Made by a program: the position numbers and the translations under genes. The notes beneath the pieces are model-generated. The model saw nothing but the letters and a program-made list of their open reading frames with translations, had not been told where the DNA came from and did no database searches. From positions 2,852,001 to 2,916,000 of the forward strand of contig JBBMOL010000018.1 of the NCBI GenBank assembly GCA_037954665.1: a DNA stretch of 64,000 nt, given 5' to 3'. The stretch is from Laguncularia racemosa. Taxonomy: Eukaryota; Streptophyta; Magnoliopsida; Myrtales; Combretaceae. Each line of letters opens with the position of its first letter. Positions within the stretch are counted from its first letter, which is position 1. This document shows, in pieces, positions 35,171 to 46,973 of the stretch.

Positions 35171-36629
35171 GCCTAAACCTCTTTTATTCATTTGAAGATC
35201 TTTGGTAAGGGGGGGAAGGTAGAAAGCTAAAATTATTAATTTAATATATTGGGCTAAGTCCATAAATCATTTGGCTAGACTCATTAAACTTTGTGATAAG
35301 ATTTTGTCAGTTCAATCCATCTATTGGGATGAATTGGGGAGAATTGAATTTATGGGCTCAAGGTAGAGATCATTGGACTTGTCTATTCACTTATAACCTT
35401 TCCCAAGTAAGCTTATAGACTTTTAAGGAACATTACTTTCTTTGGGGCTATAGCAAGCTTATTAGGGTAACCTTAGAATGAGAATACTCCATCTAGTCCA
35501 TTAATCACTAAATGATCTAACATGTGTCATTAGAGTCAAGAGCTTTGTAAATACCTAGCCACTCCTCCTTATTGCTCACAATCCCAGAGATTAGAGAAAC
35601 AATGTCCTATTGTGAAATCTCTACTCTTAAGGATCAAATAGGCGTTTATGTAAAAAACTGCTTTAGTTGCTTAAGAACTGCAAGGATGATGTTCGAGGTC
35701 CCCTTGGCTCCCTTATTTGTCACTGTGCATTGGAGGCTCCAAGATTTCCTATTCCTCTTCATTGTCATTCTCTCCTAAGTCATCACCTATTCCACTTTGT
35801 TGTCATTCTCTCCTAAGTCATCCTAATGTGTCATCTCCACATTACTTCTTCAAAGTTACATCTAATGCAATACTCATGCAATACTTACGTAACCACTAAT
35901 GTTCAAACCCCCCTTCTACAACTGTCATTAAGTGTTTAGATGTAGTGTTTGGTTGATGGTGAATTTTTTTTACTGTTTAGATGGTGATAGGCCTACCATC
36001 CATCACCATTTGAATGGTAGGCTCTATTTCCCTTTATTGTTGTTTTGATGAAGGTTTAGACGGGTGATGAAATTACCATTGAAATCCTACATAGAAACTT
36101 GTAAAATAATGCACAATTCAATAATTCTTCATCTAACTTTAACTATTTTTTTAATTATATGCACAATTAAGTTTTGTTAGTCCTTTTATGCAAAATTAAA
36201 ACTTTTGACATGTTTTCAATAAACAAAATTCAATTAATTGTATATGATTGTAGCTTCTAAGTTGGGGAAAATTTGTAAATTTGCATGTTATCAACACCTA
36301 ATAGTTTCTTGACTCAACATCAAGGACAATTCAAAAATATAACTAACAAATGAATTGAAATTCCTATTAACGACTCAAAACTACCTATTTATAGACTTAC
36401 AATACTACCCTAGGTTACTTAATATAAAATAGAAAACTAATGGAAATAACATTATATGTAAAAGGACTTAAAATAATTAAAATACCCAAATTTCCCCAAT
36501 AAAATAGAGGTAAAGGACATAAAATATTTAAAAAGACAACCCAAAGTCCAAATGGCTTCATGTGACGAGTTGGAAGCTTGTTTTGTCGTAAACTAGTCTA
36601 CTTCTAAATTCTTCCTCAAGTGGGCCTTC
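35171..36629. other. Non-coding, LTR-like sequence
   Basis: A G-rich tract TTTGGTAAGGGGGGGAAGG at 35200-35218 could be an old polypurine tract. A 23-bp word TTGTCATTCTCTCCTAAGTC... occurs twice, 40 bp apart (35761 and 35801). On the minus strand TCTATAAATAG (near 36390) is TATA-like. No gene was recognised. Confidence 0.4.
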
Positions 36630-37021
36630 TAGGGGTGTAAGTGAGTCAAGTCTACTCATAAACTACTTGAGCTCAGTTCATTGAAAGCTCAAGTTTGATT
36701 TAACATTAATTAAGTTAAGCTCGAGATCGAGCTACTTGAGTAGCTCATCAAGTCAAGATCAAGCTTCATACATTTGGCTCAATTAGCACACGAGCTTAAT
36801 TAAACTTGAGTCTAGTTTTAAAGATAGTTAAGTTTAAATATTAATATTATTTCTATTTAAAAAAATAATTTTTATATAAATCAAGTATAAATGAATTTAA
36901 TCAGGTTGTGCTCAAGCTCATCAAATGCCACTTTGAGTCTAGCTTGAGCTCAATATTACAAGCTTGACCTAAGCTCAAACTTTGAAATTCTAAGTTAAGC
37001 TTGAGCATGAGAATAGCCCTA
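36630..37021. mobile_element. hAT-like MITE candidate (392 bp)
   Basis: Begins TAGGGGTGTAAGTGAGTC and ends CATGAGAATAGCCCTA; both ends share the TAGGG terminus in inverted orientation. It is flanked by GGGCCTTC (36622-36629) and GGGCCTCC (37022-37029), an 8-bp duplication with one mismatch, the size made by hAT transposases. The body is rich in AGCTCGAG, AGCTTGAG and related words in both orientations, so it can fold on itself. No coding capacity. Confidence 0.6.
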
Positions 37022-37309
37022 GGGCCTCCTAGTTGGCCAATGCTGGGTCGATCTTACCCTATTTAGCCACTTAGACCTCCATATGCTCAAATTTTCTCTT
37101 GATATTAGCCTACATTAACTAGTTTGTTCATTCCCCTCAATATTCTTCCATAATTTCCATCATTGCTATGAGGTTGAAAAAGATTCATTATCAAATCTTT
37201 ACCTTTCTTGACAAGAGATTTTAATGGCCGCTTCCTCTAGTAAAATAATTTACTTGAGCACATAAGCAAACCTTGCCATTCCTTTATTATCCATAATGTA
37301 TATTAGAAG

Positions 37310-38791
37310 AAAGTCCATCAAGATTTCCTCTTATGTGAGAGATCCAATATTGTATTAGATTTTTGCCTAGCTTTCCATTTTCCATCATAACATCAATCTA
37401 ATGAGTCTTAAGAAGTGTGAAGAGCTTCAATAACAAGTCATTCATGAGATCTTTAGTCTACATGTGGTTCCTACAAGACTTATCCTAAGGAAAGATGATA
37501 CATAACACATGCATCTTGGTTATAGATTAGTGAACAAAATAACTACTGAGTTGTTGTCCCAACCTTCTACATGATGATCTACTTGATCAACTTCGCAAGT
37601 ATACTATTTTCTTTAAGAAAGATCATAGAAGTGGCAACCATTAAATTCAAATGTAAAGGGTTGTGCATAGAAATGTTGCATTCATAATTAAAGATGGCTT
37701 GTATAAGTGATACTAATGTATTCTTGGCCTTTCAAATGTGCTTAGCACTTTCTTGTGTATTATGACACATGTATTCAAGAATTATGTTGGAAAATCTATT
37801 TGTGGTTTATATAGACCATATCTTAATTTATAGCATGTACTAGGAAGAGCATTTGAATTATTTTTGATACACTTTCCAAGTTCTTGATAAACAATATCTA
37901 TATGTTAACGTTAATCTGTGCCTTCTTTTAGCAAGGACATACCCTATTTTTATTAGGCTATGTTGTTTGTAAAGAACGTATCGATGTGGATCCAAGATGG
38001 TTTAAGCTATTATAAAATGGTTTGTCATGGGAACTCTTAAAGACATTTAAAGTATTCTTAGTCTTACTTCATTTTATTATGTTTTACTAAAGGGGTTAAT
38101 GTTGTTATCTTTCATATTATTGAGTGTCTTAAATATGGATAGTTCAAGTGGAATGAAGAAGCACAAAAGCCTTTGAGCTTAAAAGGAAGATGACAATTGA
38201 AGGTATGATTCTCTCTTTACTAGACTTCAATAAGGTGTTTGAAATAAGTAATGATGCATCTAATATAAAAAAGGGTGGTTTCACTTTATTGAGGAGAAAA
38301 GCTACTCACCTATTTTCACAAAAAGTTAAATTTTTGGAGGAGAAACATACCATAAGGAGTTATGTGCCATTGTTCAAGCCTTAACTTATCGGTGGCACTA
38401 CGTCATATTTAAGGAGTTTTTCCTCTTTTCAAACCATAAGGTATTGAAGCATATCAATTGTTAACATAACCTTAAAAGTCAATTATGTAAAAAGGGTGAA
38501 GTTTTAGGATAATCCACAATGTGGGAACTCATAATCAAGTTACTAATGCTTTAGAGAAAAGGCATTCTTCACTTTCATCCATGAGTATAAGCATATTGGG
38601 ACTTGAGTTTGTTAAAGAGCTCATGAGAAAGACCTTTACTATGCCAAATAAATCATTCTAGGAGAATTCATGGTCACTACCTACTCCAAAATGGGATTTT
38701 ATTTAGGGATAACTCTTAATGCATTCTCTTAATGCTCCTTAAGGGAGTCCACTGGTAAAGAAGCTCATGGTGAGAAATTAAGAGGACATTT
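37310..38791 (+). pseudogene. G4 reverse transcriptase, RNase H and integrase start (left part)
   Basis: The plus strand begins with residues corresponding to the conserved pre-RT GLPPMRDIQH region (about 37325), then LRKDDT and LVNKITTELL, YFLE, the active-site equivalent FVVYIDHILIYS (about 37795-37845, with YxDD decayed to YIDH) and RIDVDPR. RNase H is clearer: SLLDFNKVFEISNDASNIKK at 38200-38265, FSQKVKFLEE, HRGTTSYLRSF-type sequence and KHIN near 38445. The last residues before the T-B insertion are AHGEKLRGHF, the start of the integrase zinc domain. The frame stops in GHF at 38791 because T-B inserted there. Confidence 0.75.
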
Positions 38792-39830
38792 TGATGGGAA
38801 TCAAAATCCTACAAGACCTATCATTACGGCAAAAGCCAAAGAATTTCAAATCTTGGTGATGAGGGTCTTCTTTGAATAAATCGACCCCAAAATTATTTGT
38901 ATACTAACCTCTTTTCTATTACTTATGTGTTGTGTATTCCAACAGGCATACTTGTCGGGTTTTATAGGGCGATGGACAAACTCACTAAGATTCAAGCTTG
39001 TGAGTTATTCATGGATCGACCTAAATCGAAGATGAGTTGGACCAACGAATTCAATTAAAGAATTGGCTCGTTGAAGACTATTTTTGTACTTGTTATTTTT
39101 ATCTTCGAACCGGTTACTTTGTAATCATTTTGGGACATTTTATTTGGTTGTATTTGTTGGATTTAGGACTGGCCACACGAGTGGCATAGACGTAATTGTT
39201 TTGTCATTTTAACCCTTAGTGGAGCAAGTATAAATACTTGCTAAAGTAGGGTTTGTAGGAGAGTTAAGAGATAAAAATTGCTACATCTTTATGTGAGAAT
39301 TATGGTTTATACTCTCAATTTCATAAGACTCTTATCAATTCTTCAAGGATTGTGGCGAGTGGCAACTTAAGGATTTGTGAGTTATATCAAATTCCTAAGT
39401 TGATTCCAATTTATGCTAATGTGTCATATCTAGTTATGATTTGTGTTGTTCTTATTTGTTCTTGTTATCATGTCATTTTAGGGTCATTTCTATCATTGGA
39501 TTGCATGCAATTTTGTGGAATTAGATCCTAAATTGTATTGTTAATTGTGATTATTCAACTACTAGTGAAATTGTCAATTGCATGGAAACCTCTTATTTAG
39601 GAGATTCACGCCATTCTTTGTCATTCCGTGATTGGATTTTCCATTTGATCTTGTGTTGTGTGCTTGATCCTATTGAGTGCATCATCATTTGGTATCAAAG
39701 CTACTTGTTTTACAAATTGGATTCATAAGGGATTAAGTTCACACTACTTGTGGACTTAGATTTAGTGATTGGAATTGTTTCAATTGATTGCGTGTATGTG
39801 CTTAGATCCTTCAACCTTTTAGGCACATCA
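38792..39830 (+). repeat. T-B left LTR
   Basis: TGATGGGAATCAAAATCC to TTAGGCACATCA. The TATA box lies in GCAAGTATAAATACTTGC (39223-39240). An internal TGGTATCAAAGC at 39690-39701 follows a CATCATCATT, mimicking an LTR end plus primer site. Confidence 0.93.
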
Positions 39831-39836
39831 TGTTTT

Positions 39837-39848
39837 TGGTATCAGGGC
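39837..39848 (+). other. T-B primer-binding site
   Basis: TGGTATCAGGGC, one change from the canonical initiator tRNA-Met complement TGGTATCAGAGC, six bases after the LTR. Confidence 0.85.
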
Positions 39849-40835
39849 ACAAGTTAAGAGAAGGGATTTAATGTTGGTTGATTTCGAAATTTTTTTTAGG
39901 GTTCTTCACTTTTGATCCGAAATTGTATGTTTGAGGATTGAGTTGCTTAATTGTATTGTTGGGAAGTTGAAATTGTTGTTTGTTGAAGTGGAATTGGAGG
40001 CCTTGTTGTAGCTTCTTGTTGTCGAGAATTTCCGTGAAGGGAAGGAGTAGAAGTGCATTTCTTGATTCAAAATTTAGAATTAGGAAGTACCTCAATTGTG
40101 AAGAAAGTGAAAGTGTAATCCTTGCTTGTTTGTTTCGGACATAGGGAGTACAATTGCGCATTTTTAGAATTGAATTACGTGGAGTATAAGGAAGCTATTT
40201 GATTTTCAAAACAAGCATTAAGTGGTAGAAGTTATTGTGTGGTCATTTGAATTTGAAAGTTGCTTCTTACCAATTGTGGAAAGGTTGCAATAAGTGAAGC
40301 AATTTGAATTTGAATGTGTGCTGCCCTTTTTGTATAAGTTATGGTATGCAATTGTATTTGAAGTGGAGAAGTGCAACGTGAAGTGTCTGTGTGTGTTGTA
40401 CTGTGAGTGAAGGGTGTATGCGTGTGGCATTGTGTTTGTGTGTTGAGTGAAGGGGATTGCAACATGGTGTATGTAGTGGTGGTAAGTGCTTGCACCATGA
40501 GTGAGAGGAGAAAGTGGCGGTGTGAATTTTGCATTTGTATACAGTGTAAGGCGTTGCACATTGTGATTAATTGTGGTGTGAAACCGTAGTAAGAAAGGAA
40601 AAGTTAAAGTAGTGAAGTTTGAATTCAAAAACAAACATTAAAGTGTGAAAGTAATTGAGCTCATTACTTAAACACTTGTTAGTTGAATTTAATTTCTTAA
40701 CTACTTGGAAGTATTTATTTGTGCTTCAATTATTTTACTATACTTGAAGTGACAAAAAGTATTTATTGTCTTGGTTGCTTGATTGCACCGTGAGAGTTAA
40801 AGTGTGTAGTGGCTTATTGAAGATAGTGATTAACC
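39849..40835 (+). other. T-B TG-rich 5' leader
   Basis: GTGTG-rich around 40380-40560, without a plus-strand ORF of note. Similar in place and composition to 25046-26046. Confidence 0.7.
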
Positions 40836-42060
40836 ATGTCAAATGATTTGTATGCTTCTACTAATTTAGTACATCAAGTATTGACTTCTTCTCTAACTAT
40901 TGATGATGGACAAAGAGAAAATTTGTTCCATACTTTTTGTAGGGTACAAAGAAACTTATGTGTCATTATTATTGATTGTGGTAGTTGTGTTAATGTTGTA
41001 GTTACATTATTAGTATCGAAATTGAAACTTGTAACTACCCTGCATCCTAAACCCTACACATTACATTGTTTAAATGATCAGGAGAGTCTTTATGTGACCC
41101 AAAGGGGTAGGGTACCTTTTAGTATAAGGGATAAATACTATGATGAGATTGAATGTGATATTCATCTTATGTGTACATCCCATATATTGCTTGAGAGGCT
41201 ATGGTTATATGATAGGAGGGTCTTAAATGATGACTTCAGGAATATGTATGTATTCTAAAAAGAAGATAAACGCATCATTCTGAATCCGATGTCACCTTTA
41301 GAGGTCCAAAAGGTTCAGCAATAGATCCATAGGCCATCAGAGATTCTTGAGAATCATAACCACATGAACCAACCATCAAAGGACCAAACTGTGCAAAAGA
41401 AAATATGCCAACCTTCAAAGGTTCTTGAGATTCCTAGTTACATGAGCCAACCTGCAGAGGACAAAACTTGTTAGACACGGATGTGCTAACCTTCAGAGGT
41501 TCCTAAGGGTCATAGTCAGATGAGTCAACCACCAGAGGACCAAACTATTTAGAGGCAGTTGTGTCCTCCTTCAGAGGTTCTAGAGGTTCATGAGCAGTTT
41601 AGTAAACCATTAGAGGGCCAAAAGGGTCAAAGACATATGGGTGAATTAGGAAAGGAGGCAACAATATCAGTAGAACGGGTTGAGATAAGAGAGGTCTTAG
41701 TGGATAATGGGCCATTATATATGTTGCAAATGAGGTATATCTTAGAAATGGAGGAGATAAAGCAATCACCCTTTACGGTATTTTAGATATTGGTATTCTA
41801 CAGCGATACTTCTTCAAATAACTGGCTAAGAGGATATAGAGTCTTTATTGCATTTGATCTGTCAGATTTGATGACAAATCTTTTTGAGGTCCAAGGAGAT
41901 GATAGGAATCAAAATCTTACAAGACCTATCATTAGGGTAAAAGCCAAAGGATTTCAAGTCTTGGCAATGAGGGTCCTCTTTGAACAAACTGACCCTGGAA
42001 TTATTTGTATATTAACCTCTTTTCTATTACTTATGTGTCGTGTATTCCAGCAGACATACT
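40836..42060 (+). pseudogene. T-B ORF: protease, nine 13-residue repeats, linker and pol tail
   Basis: Starts ATGTCAAATGATTTGTATGC, as in T-A. Residues 1-141 form the protease: CRVQRNLCVIIIDCGSCVNV (active-site triplet DCG for DSG/DGG), KPYTLHCLNDQESL, PFSIRDKYYDEIECDIH and HILLERLWLYDRRV, parallel to the G5 protease at 48915-49360. Nine 13-residue units follow (41295-41645), then GELGKEAT, EVLVDNGPLYMLQMRYILEM (protease-RT linker), YRVFIAFDLSDLMTNLFEV and GDDRNQNL, the last running into the right LTR. Stops occur at Gln- and Trp-type codons. The protein would be a protease fused to a repeat domain, not a polymerase. Whether it was ever selected as a protein is unknown. Confidence 0.8.
41295..41645 (+). 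repeat. Nine tandem 39-bp coding units (13 residues)
   Basis: Exactly 351 bp. Units alternate between type a (for example PSEVLEVHEQFSK, PSEVPKGHSQMSQ) and type b (for example PPEDQTI-RQLCP, PSKDQTVQKKICQ), giving a 78-bp higher-order repeat. Four more units than T-A. Confidence 0.88.
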
Positions 42061-42939
42061 TGTCAGGTTTTACGGGGCGATGGATAAACTCACTAAAACT
42101 CAGCTTGTGGGTTATTCATGGACTGACCTAAACTGAAGATGAGTTGGACCAACGAATTCAATTGAAGAACTGACTCATTGAAGACTATTTTTATACTTGT
42201 TATTTTTATCTATGAACTAGTTACTTTGTAATCATTTTGGGACATTTTATTTGGTTGTATTTGTTGGATTTACGACTAGCCATACTAGTGGCATAGATGT
42301 AATTGTTTAGTCATTTTAACCCTAAGTGGAGCGAGTATAAATACTTGCTAAAGTAGGGATTGTAGGAGAGTTGAGAGATAAAAAATTATTGCCTCTTTAC
42401 GTGAGAATTAGGATTTATACTCTAAATTTCATAAGACTCTTATCAATTCTTTAAGGATTGTGGCGAGTGGCAACTTAAGGATTTGTGAGTTATATCAAAT
42501 TCCTAAGTTGATTCTAATCCATGCTAGTGTGTCATATTTAATTGTGATTTCGATTGTTCTTATTTGTTCTTGTTATCATGTCATTCTAAGGTCATTTCTA
42601 TCATTAGATTGCATGCAATTTAGTGGAATTAGATCCTAAATTATATTGTTAATTGTGATTATTCAATTGCTAGTGAAATTGTCAATCGTGTAGAAACCTC
42701 TTACTTAGGAGATTCATGCCATTCTTTGTCATTTCGTGATTGGATTTTCCATTTGATCTTGTGTTGTGTACTTGATCCTATTGAGCATATCATCATTTGG
42801 TATCAAAGCTACTTGTTTTACAAATTGGATTCATAAAGGATTAGGGTTCACACTACTTGTGGACTTTGATTTAATGATTGGAGTTATTTCAATTGATTCC
42901 ATGTATGTGCTTAGATCCTTCAAGCTTTTAGGCACATCA
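41900..42939 (+). repeat. T-B right LTR
   Basis: TGATAGGAATCAAAATCTTA to TTAGGCACATCA. The internal primer-like TGGTATCAAAGC is at 42798-42809. The 5' end encodes the ORF tail. Confidence 0.93.
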
Positions 42940-42944
42940 CATTT

Positions 42945-43538
42945 TGGGAGGGATAAGGCTCTATCCTTAATCAATGATAAGTTTAATTAGCTAATATGAT
43001 CCATAATTTTGCTAGACATGTTGAATGGTACCTAACTTGCCATAAATCTAAATAAGAGAATAAAAAAAAGTAAAATTTACGCTTTTCCTATTCTTAATGC
43101 ACCTTAGGAAGATGTTACATTCATTATCATAGTAAGTCTTTCGTGAACTCAATGAACCAAAGATTTAACCATGGTTTTGGCTAATTGATATTCGAATGTA
43201 TGATGCAATTTATTTTATGTAATTAGTATGATTTTAGATACAACTCATGTAGTAAGTTTATAATTCTACAAACTTCTTTAAATTCATAGAATTTCTAAAA
43301 TGCATCACCTCAGATAGGGACGTTGAATTTGCAAGTCATTCTTGATATACTCTTTGGAGAAAACTAAACACAAGTCTCTAATTTTGTTCTTCTCGCCATC
43401 CTTAAATTGACAAATAAATCAAGGTTATCAATAAAAGTTAGGAAATCTTTTGAGAAAACCAATTGAAGTAAATATCTTATGATAGGATCTTCAATCAATT
43501 TAGGCTAAGTTTGCTTATAACCATTCTCATAGTGAAAT
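42945..43538 (+). pseudogene. G4 integrase, middle part
   Basis: Resumes after the T-B TSD with GRDKALSLINDKFN, the conserved helix of the integrase zinc domain. It continues through a degraded core with FPILNAP and EDVTF, then ITSDRDVEFASHS holding one catalytic Asp at about 43305-43345, then residues matching SRHPQTDGQ, and ends in AKFAYNHSHSE at 43504-43536, where the X element is inserted. Confidence 0.8.
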
Positions 43539-45614
43539 TGTCACGCCCCAAAAGGGGACCTAGAATTTTCCACTAAAATCATCATGGCACTTGTGCACCC
43601 ATTACATGATCATCATCTTATGAGCTAGAAATCGTAAAATTTTAGTAAATAATTACATTTACGACTAATCATAGTACATTTAATTAGATAATAAAATATA
43701 ACTATGGATCTTGTATCCCACGGTCAACCATGATTGCAGAGAATCGATATCCCTTACCAGCCAATAAAATGGGATAAATTCTAAGTTTCACAAATTCAAT
43801 TTTATTTACATAGGGGTCCTCACATTTCATTTAAATAATCTATCCTTCACAATTCTTACTTTGTTGTTCTAGTCTTTCAAAAACTCTCGACACTTCACAT
43901 ATTATCCCATCTTGAGCTTTCGTAATTGTTACCTACAAAAGGGTCTGTGGAGAGGTGAGCACACTATAGCTTAGTGAATGGGAAGGTAATACTTTCAATG
44001 CTACACACACATAAGCAATTTCAAATCAAGTTATCAAAACATATGCTATGCATGAACAACCATATGAATGCTGCATCCCATACGGTCTTCTGGTAACCAA
44101 CGTGAAGTCTAGGGTTTATGCCCCCCTTGACCTTGGGTTGGGGATTCTGAAGCCACCATCAATGTTCAAGTCTTACATACATCTTCATTACTCTTATCAC
44201 TTATTTATACTATTTCTTAGCTTTAATGATCTAAGCTCAGGTGCCTCAATACATTGAGCATTTACACCCTCAAGAAACAAGCCAAACTCGGAATCGTTAA
44301 GGCACAACAATCCCATAATCACTTAGTTCACACTTGGTGGAATAGTGATCTTCTGATCACTTCTGGCGTATCCTATAGTAGTGATGGCCTTCAATCTTAT
44401 GCGATGTCTCATGGAAATGCATGTTAAGTTTTAATCGAGTCCACTTCTTTAATTAATTGATTCGAGGTGACCAAACAATATATATAGTCGCAACTAATTC
44501 CCATTCAAGGTAATGAAGTAAGCTACTAAGCATTTAAAGTCTACCATTCTAAGAACAATCAACAGGAACCTAGTGGAGTCCCATAAACAAATCCACTACA
44601 TTTTATTTTCACATTTGCCACAACAAGAAAAGATTATGCATTTCACATCATAGAATAAACAATGAAACCAGACCAAGCAAATGGAAACAATCCAGCTATA
44701 CACAAGGTTTTAGTTAACTTAACACCTTTGTATCATTTGACTTAAACGTAAAATCAACCACTCGGGATTGACTTACGATTATTATTCCTTAATACCTCTA
44801 TGTCATCGCACTTCTCAAGTGCTCTATTATACACGCATTCAAGAGCCGACAAGGTTGTCTCGTATATCCCTCCTAAGTCCTCAATACCTATGTATAATAT
44901 ATATACATATATAGGTTATTATACACAGCTTTGCCTAAAGGACAATTTTGCTTGGCACCTCCCCTCACTTACTTAAGAGGGGCAAGAAAATATAATTGAT
45001 AAGTTGCAAAAAAAAAAAAAAATGCACTTATGATTTATATATTTATATGCATGAGGGTATTCTATAGATATATTAGGAAAATAAATTTGCTTAAGCATAT
45101 ATACATATTCAGAAGTAGATTCTGATATGTGTACATAATGATATTTATACAATCTATTCCAGCTATGCATACCTACTCAGTAGCTATAGAGGGAAAAGTT
45201 AGATTTATATATTTTAGTTTAGTTTGAAGAAAACAATTTTGAATTGTGGTATTAAGCCTGTAGTAATAGCACTAGCAAGATGGTGCGAAGTGCTATCTAC
45301 CCATAGCCCATTCTAATTTCCATATCGATACACTCGTATTTATCTGTAATTTACCTAATTACTAGTTTTTTCGTAACTTCTTTCCTAAATTCAATTAACC
45401 CCACTATATAATTCAAAATTAACAATAATCACATTCAATTTGCAACTACAACCAAACAAGTGAATTCACATACATAGCATATCAACGCACAACACAACAT
45501 TATAGCATATCATTAAGTTTCCCACTCACTTGTTTAGGGTCTTCATAGTCCTAACTGGAGTCTAGCAATTCCAGCGAGCGGCCTCTTTACTTTCCTCTTG
45601 AAATCAGTGTCCTT

Positions 45615-45848
45615 CTATAATGTTTCCTCAACCAAACCATAAAAGGCAGCATCTCCACTTGACTTTGGTAGTTTTCTAGCACTTGATATGTGTACTCTAA
45701 TCACTATGCTTTTGATGGCAAGGCATGAAGTCTCCTTCTTAAGAAACTTTGGGTGAACAAAATTCAAAATATTGAACACTTCTTCAACATGATTTCGATA
45801 TAGGATTCTAGAAGGAACGCCCTTCCTAGGAGTCATTGCTTCCAACAC
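45615..45848 (-). other. 77-codon ORF inside X, not recognised
   Basis: Open from 45848 to 45615 on the minus strand with residues such as HPKFLKKETSCLAIKSIVIR and ARKLPKSSGDAAFYGLVEET. Composition is protein-like and GC is slightly above the surroundings. It may be a captured host-gene fragment or chance. No family assigned. Confidence 0.2.
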
Positions 45849-46256
45849 CTCAAGTTGCTATGATCGACTATCTGCTCTCCTTATATAGAAGTCAAGTAAT
45901 GGAAAGTCATTGACCTACCAAATCTTGAATTCCTTCTTCCGTGTATAGAAGATACCCTGGGAACGGACAATTAAAGGTCTTGCATTAAGTTATTTGGCCA
46001 AAAATGATCTTCCTCAACATCCTTTGAACATTCCGTTGCGAAATTCATTTCATTCCAAATATCCCCCAAACCATCATCTTGGACATTGCTTAAATCATTC
46101 CTTTCACCATCTACACCAACATAAATGCCTCTCCTTTACATGGAGCATGAACCTTTCATTTAACAATTTGTCTCTAATATCTTCCAACTAACTACTTATA
46201 AGACAACCCGTAGGATTTAGTAGTCACTAAAGGTTTTGTATCACCTTCTTTCTTCT

Positions 46257-46959
46257 TGATGAGGATCAACTAGCATCTAAGAAGACAAAACCAAAATCCC
46301 AAGATCCATTGCAAGGAATTGGAGGCCCAATGACTATAACTAAAGCTACGAGGGTGAATGATGCCTTATAAGGACTAGTTATAGACCTACAAGCTAAGGA
46401 ATCAACTTACATGAAAGGAAAACCAACACCTATCAATGTGATTCACATTTCCATGGAGGGATGCAAGGATTTGAAGTCCTATAATAGATATATTGTTTAT
46501 TAACTCAATAAGGGAAAGAGGATTCTCGATTTTTGTTTGTTATGTTTTAATAGTTGTTTTGGTTTGTAATTTAGCATAATTAGTTAAGTGTTTCAATCTA
46601 CAAGAGGATAAAGACGCAAGCTAGATTAGGTAACTTAGGTTTTGTATTCTCTTGTTAAGTGACACCCTATATAATCGAATAGGGGTCGGCACAAGAGGGG
46701 CAATTATTGAATATTGAAAAAAATCAAACATTTCTTTTCGTGGAAAAAAAAAAAAACCTCCCTTGTTCTTGCAAAAGAACCTCCTTTTTAATTCTTCAAC
46801 CGAATCGATTGGGGAAATTCCTAATTGATAACTTAGGTTTCAGTCAACAGGTGTGATTGGGGTCTAGTTCTGTGCTACTTATTCAAGACAATCCTTAAGG
46901 ATTTGATTCAATTGTGTTTGTCGGGTTCTAGGTTTAATATACCTAAGGTTCTTGCATCA
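46257..46959 (+). repeat. G5 left LTR
   Basis: TGATGAGGATCAACTAGCAT to GGTTCTTGCATCA. It matches 52886-53584 throughout. CCCTATATAA at about 46665 is the TATA candidate. Confidence 0.93.
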
Positions 46960-46961
46960 TT

Positions 46962-46973
46962 TGGTATTAGAGC
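46962..46973 (+). other. G5 primer-binding site
   Basis: TGGTATTAGAGC, one transition from the initiator tRNA-Met complement, two bases inside the LTR. Confidence 0.85.

Larger units (their letters stand above)
38792..42939 (+). mobile_element. T-B: best-preserved copy of the protease-only LTR family
   Basis: 4,148 bp with LTRs of 1,039 and 1,040 bp, a primer-binding site, a TG-rich leader, one ORF and a perfect TSD. All visible pieces of the ORF (40836-41258, 41559-41786, 41790-42131) are in the same frame, interrupted only by stops. This suggests a single protein of about 400 residues in the ancestor. It lacks RT, RNase H and integrase and is inserted in the integrase zinc domain of G4. 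Confidence 0.92.
38787..42944 (+). other. Target-site duplication CATTT around T-B
   Basis: 38787-38791 and 42940-42944 both read CATTT, outside TG and CATCA. G4 coding resumes in phase after the right copy. Confidence 0.92.

Noticed and set aside
40218..40634. Minus-strand ORFs of 138 and 109 codons
   Set aside because: They are artefacts of the TG-rich T-B leader; the equivalent T-A leader (25508-25738) has unrelated minus-strand ORFs.
45597..45604. GAAAT at 45600 as right TSD for an LTR starting at 43539
   Set aside because: The preceding bases are CTCTT, not CA, and the integrase frame resumes instead at 56223.
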